Source of the DNA: Podarcis raffonei
Taxonomy: Eukaryota; Chordata; Lepidosauria; Squamata; Lacertidae
Length of the DNA: 64,000 nucleotides
NCBI RefSeq assembly: GCF_027172205.1
Contig: NC_070616.1
Location: 15,304,001 to 15,368,000, forward strand
Direction: 5' to 3'
Positions 43,207 through 52,321 of this stretch are shown piece by piece. A program made the position numbers and the translations under genes. Below the pieces are notes generated by a model. It made no database searches. It worked only from the letters and a program-made list of their open reading frames with translations, and was not told the origin of the DNA. Positions within the stretch are counted from its first letter, which is position 1. Each line of letters begins with the position of its first letter.

Positions 43207-43892
43207 AATATGACATTACTAGCAGTGATCTAAAACTATTACAAGGCTGTCTGCCTAACATGGATTAGGGATTGGTGCATATTACAAGACTCAGACCTGC
43301 TAGATAGATCTGGAAAGCTACAACAACCGTTATGGTTGGCATGCTTACCTAGGGTATGATAAAGTAAAGATTCATAAGAATTTCTTCAATCATCGTATTA
43401 TAAAAAGGTATCTTTATATTATCTGGGCAAAGTATGAAGAGCTTTTGGAACCTAAAACACCATGGTGGATCTCCCCCCAGAAGCATTTGCTGTGAAAAAG
43501 AAAACTATGAAAGAAAATTGGCCAGTATATAAAACACTACTCGAGAGTTTTTGCAGGAGTTTATATACCGGCCAATTTTCTTCAATATTTTTCTTTTTCA
43601 CAGCAAATGCTTCCAGGGGGGAGATCCACCACAATGTTTTAGGTTCCAAAAGCTCTTTACACTTTGCCCAGACTGTATAAAGAGACCTTCTTATAATATG
43701 ATGATTTAAGAAATTCTTATAAATCTTTACTTTATTGTACCCTAGGTAAGCATGCCAACCATAACGGTTATTGTAGCCTTCCAGATCTAGTAGATCTGAG
43801 TCTTGTAATATGCACCAATCCCTAATGCAGGTTAGGCAGGCAGCCTTGTAATATAGTTCTAGATCACTGCTAGTTATGTTATACTGGGAGCA
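43207..43892. repeat. Inverted duplication of an L1 ORF2 segment
   Basis: The plus-strand arm at 43207-43545 and the minus-strand arm at about 43555-43892 carry the same L1 segment (TTSSDLxLYYKA, DxCILQDSDLLDLEGYNNRY, GWHAYLGYNKVKI, NHHIIRRSLYTVWAK, LLEPKTxWWISP). The centre reads GGCCAGTATATAAAACACTA..TTTATATACCGGCC. Both arms code for the same part of the protein, which differs from the usual twin-priming inversion. Confidence 0.8.
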
Positions 43893-45120
43893 GATTGCAA
43901 TTTCTTGGGAGTTGGACGTGCCTGCAATATCGGAATTAAAGCAAAACAACCGATATGAATGCAAATATGCTTAAGCTAGAAGCGCAGGAGCGCTAAAATG
44001 AAATGTAACTAAATGAGTTCTGGCTAACAACATACTGTATGCTTCTTTGAATGAGGTAATGAGAATGCATATGATTGGAGGAAATTGTAATGCTTTGTGT
44101 AAGAAACCTTTAAGTAACCCCACCCATGGTGTTTGGGAGGGGTTCAACCTTTGTGGAACAATCCCACTGAAACACTTTACTGCAGTAAATAAACTTTGTG
44201 GATTCTTGCTTCAACCCGACTCACGAGTAGTTAATGGTACAAGTGAGACAGCAGATTTGCCCTACTTCGCCAACACTTCTAAGGCCCACATTTACTCAGT
44301 CTTGCCTCTGTGTTAACTCTCACACTTTATTCTTCCCAGCATACCTAGCTAAACAACCGTCTGTCACCTCACAGCCAGTTAGCTTGGCACCCTTCCAAAT
44401 CCCCAGAAACCCCTTTTGCAGGGATAGCCCAAGTTTTATTGCTCTTTATCAGATCTAAATGGTGTGGTTTGATTTTCTGCTAGGCCTGAAATCTTCAGAG
44501 TAGTTTATCACAATGTGTGAGGTAGGTTGTAAGTACTGCCATTCTTAGGCTAAATTTGAAATAGCGCATTGAGGGCTAACTAGGGTTGAAAAGTATTACA
44601 ATTTGGTGGTGTGAGTGCGAGCAGACAGCCTAAACTGCCACCTTGTGTATTGATGTCACCAGCCCCTTCTTGACCCTGGGCCAGTCGTTTCCCTCGCAAG
44701 TCATGACGTTTCTTCAGAACTTTGAGGCACCTGCTATTCCCCTCTGCAAGTTTTCTGGGTCATATCTCTGTGTCCATTTCTTAATTTCTCTCCCAAATCA
44801 GATATATTCATTTTTCAGCAGTTATTTTTTTCTGCAGGTAACTTCTCAGCATCTGAGTGAGGAAGGAGGAGCTACATATGTCAGTCTGCTTGGGCTCAGA
44901 TACCACCGATGGATTATTTTTAACGTTAACCCCCTGTTCTTCGCCAAGATGTATTGATATGGAGGGTGATGCCAAGAGTCTAGTCCAAGTGTCTCCATCC
45001 ATAATGTAGTCAATATCTTTCCCCCACATCAGCTTAGTACCATTTAGATGGCTAAATTCAAAACAAATTTACATGAATTTGATATTATTTTTATTTTCTG
45101 TTTTTGTTTATAATAAGCTT
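43893..45120. other. Stretch without a recognisable gene
   Basis: An AATAAACTTTGTGGATTCTT at about 44187 followed by CTTCAACCC resembles the poly-A and R region of a retroviral LTR on the plus strand, but no paired ends were found. The rest (44330-45120) shows neither coding signal nor known repeat. Confidence 0.35.
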
Positions 45121-45124
45121 TTGA

Positions 45125-45300
45125 AAAAGGTTATGTAATGTAATGTAATGCAATGTAATTAATTTCTATACCGCCCTATACCCGAGGGTCTCAGGGTGGT
45201 TCACAGAATAAAATCAAGATATAAAACCACAAAATACATAATAAAAATAAAAACAACAACCCAATAGCCCCCCAACCCAATGGTGTTGTCCCGAGCGAAT
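45125..45300 (-). repeat. L2-type 3' tail or SINE with L2 tail
   Basis: The minus strand reads ...TTGTGGTTTTATATCTTGAT..GAACCACCCTGAGACCC..GGGCGGTATAGAAATT and ends in repeats of TACAT. The phrase CGCCC..AGG..TCTCAGGG.GGTTCACA is the common 3' end of a reptilian LINE/SINE. Confidence 0.6.
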
Positions 45301-46057
45301 CTCCACCCCCCCGTCTCTCCCACGTCCTCATTCAACACTTCTACACGCCCTCTGTCTTTGAGCTCTTTGCTCTCCTACTTTCAAGGCTTGCTGGGTTCTG
45401 GGAAGGGAGGGGTGGGGTTTGGAACACTTTCTAAAGACACCATGTGCGTCTACTGTTGCCCCTCTGCTGCTGCCGCCTCCTCCTATTATTTCCCAACTCC
45501 CCCCACCCATCTGCCTACTGAGTCACATTCTCTAAAAAAGATTTGTTCATTAAATTCTCGCCAGAGTAGCCATGAGAGGGGCTGTTTGCCCAGTTTATCT
45601 CTTTAATTGGTCTTGGGAGATCAGAACTCTTATTATCATAAAGAGCACACACAAAAAGTACAGTTTAACCATTTGCATGTTTTCTTAGCTATGCCATGTA
45701 TTATATCATGTTGGATGACACGCTAGAAGGGAAAGCTGAGATAACCCAGGGTTTCTTTAAAATTGTTTATTTTCAGATTACAAAAAACAATGGACAAGAG
45801 TCCATAACAACAAAGTTCATCCCAATCAGTGAAATCAACATGTACAATGTCCTGTAATAAACATTTCCAGTTTTATTCCAAAAAGTCTTGCCACATTTTT
45901 GTATGTGTTGATGGGGAACTTTTGTGCCCAGTATTTTTACATAATCCAATAAATGGTTGCTAATTTCTTATAGATTGAAAAGAGACAGGCATTCCCTCTT
46001 AGTCAGGAAACTGACATGCCAATTCAAAGCTGCTAACAAAACTGACCGTATTCTAGT
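45301..46057. other. Stretch without a recognisable gene
   Basis: Includes a pyrimidine-rich part (45300-45530) and an AT-rich part. No coding signal. It may contain the far end of the CHST14 3' untranslated region if that is long (a minus-strand AATAAA lies near 45770). Confidence 0.3.
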
Positions 46058-46059
46058 CG

Positions 46060-46250
46060 AGTGGCTCTCAAAACGTTTTTCTCCGGGCCACACTATCAGA
46101 ATAAAAATTAGCTCATGCCACGCCAAATTTTTATTGAAAAGAAAAAACATGGGGAAACAAAACAACAACAATGAACTCTTAGCAGTGCTGATTTATAAAA
46201 GAGAACACAACTACCATGTAACATGATTATGGGATATCCAGAAAGTATAA
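46060..46250. mobile_element. Possible Charlie-type hAT MITE fragment
   Basis: GAGTGGCTCTCAAAACGTTT followed by TTCTCCGGGCCACAC resembles the terminal phrase CAGTGGCTCTCAAACTTTTT of hAT-Charlie derived repeats. The other end and a target duplication were not found. Confidence 0.4.
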
Positions 46251-46744
46251 AACAATGCAGCTACATAAGAACATGAACCATTGCCAAAATACAAAATAGT
46301 TGTGTCCAGCACTCAGTTTGAACAGCGATTCTGGATCACAACGACGATTGTTCTCAGCATCATTTTTTTTTTAAAAAAAAGCATACAATCTATTTAAAAG
46401 GCAGGTACAAAATAAACATCCATGAGCCATCCAGTTCAATTGTTTTCACATTTAATAACCATAATACTTAAATAGAAAGTTGTGCGAATGCATGTCGATA
46501 ATAAGAACAACAAATTCCCTGGAGAAATTAGGCTTTCTAACTACTTGGTTAAAAGTTACGCCAGAGCTAATTTCTGAGACAAGCTATTAAAACTATTTTC
46601 CTAAGCAAATAAAGCATAATGAAAATGAAGAAAATATAATAGCAACCGACCAAACTACTGCACCAAGGAAAATATAAATCCTACTACCTGAACTGCATGG
46701 AGAGCCAAATTATTTGAGTGTACTTTGCACACATGCACTTACTG

Positions 46745-46825
46745 TTATCAGAGAAACAGAGAACTGTAGCGTTGGAAGGGGACCCCAAGGGCCACTTAGT
46801 CCAACCCCCAGCAATGCAGATAGGC
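46745..46825 (-). repeat. CR1/SINE-type tail fragment
   Basis: GAGAACTGTAGCGTTGGAAG then CTTAGTCCAACCCCCAGCAA: complement of the tail shared by reptilian tRNA-SINEs and CR1. Confidence 0.5.
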
Positions 46826-46829
46826 TTTC

Positions 46830-47381
46830 GCATATTTTGCATTTCCCCTGTACTTGACACTTTGAAAGCTACAATCCTTAAAGGTCATACAATCTCCCAA
46901 CTTGCACTGTGTGACTGACTTCTGAGTAAATATGCATAGGCATGCTCTGCAAATGCTTTTTCGTACAATTTGGGGAAGCAGCCAAGTGCTTGAAATGACA
47001 CAAGCCACACGTTAATTGTCTTCATTGCTTCATATACGTGGGCAGAAATGTTTTTAAGATGAGGATGCTACATATATATTACACAAAATAAAGGAAATAA
47101 TACTTGACACGGCCTGATTCTATGCATGTCTCCTATTCCAGTTCTTAAAATGTGATTGCTGCCCTGCAGTTGATAAAAAAATGCTTTGGTCCTAAAATAC
47201 ACAAAAACCACATACAAAACTGTGCTTAAGTCAGCAGCCCATAAACACTTTGTATAAAAGGTAATGCTTTTTTTTAATGTAAAGGCAACCTGTAGAGCAA
47301 AGCAGCAAGGCATTTGATATTAAAAAGGGGATAAAATTGGGAAATTGCATAGGACACCTACTTCTTCATAGTGGAAAATGT
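46830..47381 (-). other. Probable 3' untranslated region of CHST14
   Basis: Low-complexity-free, AT-rich sequence directly downstream of the CHST14 stop on the minus strand, without recognisable repeats. The poly-A site was not located; nearest minus-strand AATAAA candidates lie near 46130 and 45770. Confidence 0.35.
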
Positions 47382-48464
47382 TCATTGTCTGCAAAATTGA
47401 CTGCTAACATTTGGAAGCGGGTAAGCAAATAGAGAGTAATCCAGAATGTACTTTGGTAATAACTCTTTGATAAGCCCCCTTGGAGTCTTACACAGGTAAT
47501 AATGCAAAGTTTCTGACGTCACTGGCTTATACCACGATTGCCGTTCCGGGAACTGCACAAAAGAAGGCGCCCGAACTCTTCCTAGCACGTAATTGGCATC
47601 CTCATTTAGTCTTTCGTAGGAGCCAATGAAATCGTACCTGACCGCGCAGGGCTGGCACAGGTTGTAGATGGGCATCCAGTGCTCATTCATCCTCTCCACG
47701 TCTTCATCTAAGAGGTACTGGATGAATTCGGAGAAGGTGACGTCGTCGCCGGTGCTTTGCCCAGGGTTTTTCCTGTAACGTTTCACTATTTCCACGCCGT
47801 ACCTTAACTGGTATTCTTTGATCTCCCCGAATTTATTCCTGTAAGCGGACAGCAGCCTCTCCATCGGGTCCCGGACAAAGATGAACTTGAAGTAGTTCTT
47901 GAGGCGGTAGCGGATCTCGTCCGGCTTCATGTCGCCGAGGAAAACCAGGTCCCTCCGGTGGTCCATCTTCAGCTGGATGTTCACATTCTCCAGGGTGCCG
48001 CCCAGCACCTTCAGAATGCGCTTCCAGTTGGAGCAAGCCACCTTGGGCACGTAGCAGTACAGGAAGCGGTGCTTGTCGCTCACCAGGAGGTGCTTGAGCA
48101 CCACGCGCCGCTGCGCTGCCGAGAGCTCCCACACGCTCCGAGGGGTGCCCGCTTGCCCGCAGGCGGCCCGGATGGTCCGGTTGCGGATGTCGTGTATCAC
48201 CTGTGCAGCCACATCCTCCTCCTTTGCCACCCCCACGCTGCCACCACGCCTTGCTGGCAGCTCTCCGTGGGCAGGGTGCATAGGCAGGGGCTTCACCTCT
48301 GCCAGGATGCCCTTCTCGATCATCAGGAGCAGGCTGCTCGATGCCACAATCACACCAAACATCAGCATGGAGGGCAGGAGCTGGCGGGGGCCGCTGCTCC
48401 GCTGTCGGCCTCTGGGAGTGGCCCCCGCGGGTGCGGAGGGGCCTGGAGACATGGTCTGCTGCAT
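47382..48464 (-). CDS. CHST14: Carbohydrate sulfotransferase 14 (dermatan 4-O-sulfotransferase 1)
   Basis: A single-exon, 360-residue frame; human CHST14 is 376 residues and also has its coding region in one exon. It is a type II Golgi membrane protein: short basic cytosolic tail (1-28), signal-anchor segment (about 29-48, [20 protein letters not shown]), stem, then the catalytic domain. The 5'-phosphosulfate loop is [14 protein letters not shown] (136-149) and the 3'-phosphate loop is [19 protein letters not shown] (196-214), both as in the HNK-1/chondroitin sulfotransferase family. N-glycosylation sites: NRT at 95 and NVS at 352. The end ...[17 protein letters not shown] is nearly that of mammalian CHST14. 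The enzyme transfers sulfate from PAPS to the 4-OH of GalNAc next to iduronic acid in dermatan sulfate. The ATG at 48464 was chosen as the first in frame; M5 is an alternative. The gene appears intact. Its upstream side is GC-rich. Confidence 0.95.
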   Translation of the reverse strand: MQQTMSPGPSAPAGATPRGRQRSSGPRQLLPSMLMFGVIVASSSLLLMIEKGILAEVKPLPMHPAHGELPARRGGSVGVAKEEDVAAQVIHDIRNRTIRAACGQAGTPRSVWELSAAQRRVVLKHLLVSDKHRFLYCYVPKVACSNWKRILKVLGGTLENVNIQLKMDHRRDLVFLGDMKPDEIRYRLKNYFKFIFVRDPMERLLSAYRNKFGEIKEYQLRYGVEIVKRYRKNPGQSTGDDVTFSEFIQYLLDEDVERMNEHWMPIYNLCQPCAVRYDFIGSYERLNEDANYVLGRVRAPSFVQFPERQSWYKPVTSETLHYYLCKTPRGLIKELLPKYILDYSLFAYPLPNVSSQFCRQ

Positions 48465-48720
48465 GGCCTCGGGCCAGAGGGGCTGTTGAATGGGCCGGGC
48501 CAGCCCTGCCGGCAGCCGCCTGCTTCGCTTCTTTTCGCAGATCAGCTGGGGCTGCAGCTGTCAGCCTGCCCAGGGCCGGTCAAGGATGGCAGGAACTGCC
48601 CCCTGCAGCTCTGCCTCTCTCTTTGGTGTCTTCCGAGAGCTGCCGAGGTGGGTGCTGGGCGAGGAGAGCCGGTGCTGCTGCCGGTGGAGGAAGCCCTCAA
48701 GTTAGCCTTGCAAACTGGAA
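48465..48720 (-). promoter_or_regulatory. GC/CpG-rich leader and promoter region of CHST14
   Basis: GC-rich sequence immediately upstream of the CHST14 start, with several CpGs and no TATA box seen, as is common for housekeeping-like Golgi enzyme genes. The transcription start is not defined. Confidence 0.4.
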
Positions 48721-48809
48721 ACGCGAGGGTTAATACCACAGAGCAGCCTTTCCCAAACTTGCTTCCTCTCCCCACCAGGAAGCAGATGTTGCCCATCATC
48801 TCTGAGCTG

Positions 48810-48860
48810 TCTGTGGGGCCAGGGCTGCTGGGAGCTGTAGTCCAACAAGCCTCTGAGGGG
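48810..48860. repeat. Short dispersed repeat fragment
   Basis: TGCTGGGAGCTGTAGTCCAA is a phrase widely repeated in reptile genomes; a partial relative of the same family lies near 57650-57700 (CTTCCAGATGTTTGCTGGAT). Confidence 0.45.
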
Positions 48861-49424
48861 CGGAAAGGGGTGGGCGGTTTGGGAAGTGGCCTCACTGGCC
48901 ACAGCCTGGAGGAAAAGCTGTCTGCAGTGCCACTGGATGCTCTTAATCTCATTTTGAAAAGAGATCCATATTCTGCAAAAAAAACCCCTTACCCCAATCT
49001 TTATACGCTGCTATACTGAAATCTTCAAACGTTTATTTGTCCTTGATTGCCAATATTGAAATCTTCAAACGTTTCTTTGATTGTCCTTGATTGCCATCGT
49101 CTCCTGTCACACCAGGGTGTTTCTTCGATTGTTTCTGGCAGCTAGTAACTTTAATTCTCACTGCTGTTGAAGAGGAAGGAGAGCGGATCATTGTTCAATG
49201 ATCTCTGGGTCTGGGTGACTTTAATCCCCAGCAATGCTAGTTCTGGTGTCACATCTATCTTTATAACACAAATTGAATTTATTTCACTGGGGACAAAATA
49301 ATCTAATGACTCCACCGTGCAACCACCAGGTACCTTGGTTGTTACACCCCCTCCAGCAGATTTGACTGACTTGAAGATGTTGAAGCGCTATCTATGATAC
49401 CCATCTTTAACTATCTTTAACTAT

Positions 49425-49735
49425 CTCAAGGGTTATCACATAGAAGAGGGAACTAGCTTGTTTTCTTCTGCTCTGGAGGGTAGGACTTGAACCATTGGCT
49501 TCAAGTTACAAGAAAGGTGATTCCAACTAAACATTAGGAAGAAATTTCTGTGACGGTAAGAGCTGTTTGACAGTGGAACAGTCTCCCTCAGGAGGTTGTG
49601 GACTCTCCTTCCTAGGAGGTTTTTAAACAGGTTGGATGGCCATCTGTTCATGGATGCTTTAGCTGAGATTCCTGCATTGTAAGGGGTTGGACTAGATAAC
49701 CCTTCCAATTCTATGATTCTATGACTCTTGAGAGT
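49425..49735 (+). mobile_element. CR1 3' end
   Basis: The plus strand encodes the decayed CR1 C-terminus (FKLQERRFQLNIRKKFL-like) and ends with ATTCTATGATTCTATGAC, the CR1 3' octamer repeat. 5'-truncated. Confidence 0.85.
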
Positions 49736-49992
49736 GTCACTGCCTCCTCGATACACACAAAGTACAATGTTGAGGCCTGTAATGAGCAAGCTCAGACACA
49801 GCAATGCTGTTTTTGGTGGGGGAGGAGCCCTAGTGGCTGGTCAGGAACGACATCACACTGGCGGGACCTGCCCAGTGATGTCATGAAGTGACATCATAAA
49901 GCTGGGAGGGATGTTGGAAGCTCACAGCTGCTTCCTCCAGGAAGTCGCACAACATTTCTGGGACCACTTCAGCCTCTGAAGTCCCAAGGACT

Positions 49993-50470
49993 GTGTTGCG
50001 TTGATACATCGATTTAGCCATTGCCTAGACAGGAGGATCGACTACAGAGAGTGAAAGGTATGTGCTTGAAGGCATAAGGATGCATGAATTTATGTCTTTA
50101 TATACAGTTCTTTGATTGCACCTATTTGTTTAACAGGTGTACAGGGTGTTAGGGGAGGTGGCGCCCTGCCCTCAGCTCTTACCTGTGGTTCCTAGAAATT
50201 TTTAGCATGTGCCAGCAGCCATACCCCGGAAATGGCTTTGACTGGCCAGCTAAACCAGGTGAGAGAGTCCTTTTCTCTGTGAAGAGAGCCAGTGTAGGGT
50301 TTAAGAAGCTACCTTACATTGAGCCAGACCACTGGTCCATCTAGCTCAGTGTTGTCTACTCTGGCTGGCAGCTACTCTCTAGGATTTAAGGCAGATGTCA
50401 CTAGGGATTGAGCTGTGCCCTTTTTCCATGTGTTCACCATGTTGGGCAGTGGGCAAAAGTAGGTGCCCAG
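49993..50470. repeat. Dispersed repeat of about 0.5 kb, copy 2
   Basis: See copy 1 at 18990-19495. It has the same order of blocks from TAGCCATTGCCTAGACAGGA to CACTAGGGATTGAGCTGTG. Confidence 0.65.
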
Positions 50471-50624
50471 CAAGATGCAGGGCTGACCCACCCTGCCCTT
50501 AGTTGGGAAACCGTCAAGGAAGCCTTAGGATCATTTTCCCAGTCCACAGCATTTTTCATTTTGTGGGTTTGTGTGTCAGGGCTAACGTCCCTTTCTCACT
50601 GCTAGGAAACTATAGGAGAAAATG

Positions 50625-50835
50625 TCAGGACATTATTTTCCTTTCCTATCTCACCTTTTCCTCCAAGGAGCTCAAGGTGGTAGATGTGGTTCTCTGCCTC
50701 TTCGTTTAATCCCCAAAAAGCCTGCGAGGTAGGCTAGGCTGAGAGGCATGACTGGCTCCCAAGGCCACCTTCAGTAAGCTTCACCGCCAAGTGGGGATTT
50801 GAAGCCTGATCCGACACTCCGACCAATACCCCACA
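50625..50835 (-). mobile_element. tRNA-derived SINE with MIR-like core, copy 1
   Basis: Complement of 54190-54437 family: ...AGGAGCTCAAGGTGG, TTTAATCCCCAAAAAGCCTG, GCGAGGTAGGCTAGGCTGAG on the plus strand, with the tRNA-like head (promoter boxes) at the right end near 50800-50835. Confidence 0.7.
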
Positions 50836-50839
50836 ATGG

Positions 50840-50950
50840 ATAATGAGAGGGCCTTTTTGGGAGTGGCACCCATCTTTTGGAACGCCCTCCCATCAGGATG
50901 TCAAGGAGATGAGTAACTGTGTGTAACCGTTAAAAGACATCTGAAGGCAG
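50840..50950 (+). mobile_element. L2-type LINE 3' coding fragment
   Basis: Encodes GPFWEW.. then FWNALPSGCQ and a TVKRHLKAAL end, the C-terminus shared by L2 copies at 53375 and 63450. Confidence 0.6.
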
Positions 50951-50954
50951 CTCT

Positions 50955-51105
50955 GTATCATAGAATTGTGGAGCTGGGACCACTAGGGCCATCTAGGGTC
51001 ATCTAGTCCAACCCCCTGCAATGCAGGAATCTTTTGCCCAACATGGGGCTTGAACCCACAACCCTGTGATTGCTCAAGCAACTGAGCTATTCCCATATTT
51101 TCTAC
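50955..51105 (-). mobile_element. tRNA-derived SINE
   Basis: The complement starts GGGAATAGCTCAGTTGCTTG (A-box), continues with GGGTTCAAGCCCC (B-box) and the tail CTGCATTGCAGGGGGTTGGA..CACAATTCTATGATAC. Same family as 56234-56370. Confidence 0.8.
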
Positions 51106-51134
51106 AGGGAAGCGTTTTAATGTGTAGTGTTTTA

Positions 51135-52001
51135 CAGTGGTACCTTGGTTCTCAAACTTAATCCGTTCCAGAAGTCCGTTCCAAAACCAAAGCATTCCAA
51201 AACAAAGGTGTGCTTTCTCATAGAAAGTAATGCAAAACGGATTAATCTGTTCCAGACTTTTAAAGACAACCCCTAATAAAACAGCAATTTAACATGAATT
51301 TTACTAACGAGACCATTGATCCATAAAATGAAAGCAATAAACAATGTACTGTACAGTGGTACCTCAGGTTACACACGCTTCAGGTTACATACGCTTCAGG
51401 TTACAGACTCCGCTAACCCAGAAATAGTGCTTCGAAATTGTGCTCTGGCGGCGCGGCGGCAGTGAGAGGCCCCATTAGCTAAAGTGGTGCTTCAGGTTAA
51501 GAACGGTTTCAGGTTAAGTACGGACCTCCGGAACAAATAAAGTACTTAACCTGAGGTACCACTGTATTATAAAATAAATAAGACAGTATTGTAGATGATA
51601 AAAGTTAAAATTATTATTTTTTCTTACGTGCACTGATGATAGTCATTGTTTGGGGGGGGGGGCTTTTATCCGTTTCTGCAGTCACACAATCAATCAATCA
51701 ATCAGTAACAGAACTGGGTTCCACACAGTCACAAAAACAAATTAACCAAAAAAGCTTCAAAAAGAAAAATGCTAAATAAATAGCAAAAACAAAAGTGCCA
51801 GACTTAATCTGTTCTGGAAGTCTGTTTGACTTCCGAAATGTTTGAAAACCAAGGCGCATCTTCTGATTGGTGCAGGCACCCTGGAAACAATAGCCAACAG
51901 CCGCATCGGACGTTGGGCTTCCGAAAAACGTTCAAAAACTGGAACACTTTCGGGTTCTCAGCATCTGAGTACCAAGGCATTTGAGAACAAAGGTACCACT
52001 G
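51135..52001. mobile_element. pogo/Tigger-like MITE with a second MITE nested inside
   Basis: Ends CAGTGGTACCTTGGTTCTCA and AACAAAGGTACCACTG, with TA outside (51133-51134, 52002-52003). It has no transposase. The AT-rich middle holds another MITE at 51354-51564 and a G-run near 51651. Confidence 0.8.
51354..51564. mobile_element. Nested 211-bp pogo/Tigger-like MITE
   Basis: CAGTGGTACCTCAGGTTACA ... TAACCTGAGGTACCACTG with TA on both sides (51352-51353, 51565-51566). The related copy is at 57776-58006. Confidence 0.88.
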
Positions 52002-52019
52002 TATTTTGGTTTTCCTATA

Positions 52020-52081
52020 TGTTGGATGCAGCCCAGAGTGGCTGGGGCAATCCAGTCAGATGGGCAGGGTAAAAATAATAA

Positions 52082-52135
<54 letters not shown>

Positions 52136-52138
52136 TAG
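52020..52138 (+). repeat. L2 3' tail and ATT microsatellite
   Basis: GATGCAGCCCAGAGTGGCTG..AGTCAGATGGGCAGGGTAAA is the L2 3' end; it runs directly into about 17 ATT units. Confidence 0.8.
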
Positions 52139-52321
52139 TACTAGTACTAATAACTAGTACGTTTCAAGGAGGCTCCTCCTTTTAAGACATTACAGAAGAA
52201 CATAAGAGCCTGCTGGATCAGGACAATGCACTCACGGTTGCCAGCTAAACCGGAATCGCGGAAACAGGGCCTGAGTTCGAGGTCGCGTTATGCTATGGGT
52301 CAACGTCTTTTTATTTCACAG

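Noticed and set aside
44050-44260. Solo LTR on the plus strand
   Set aside because: A poly-A-like AATAAA and typical following sequence are present, but neither TG/CA ends nor a target duplication could be matched.
47958-49019. 353-codon plus-strand frame antisense to CHST14
   Set aside because: It is the shadow of the GC-rich CHST14 coding region and its upstream part; no recognisable motifs.
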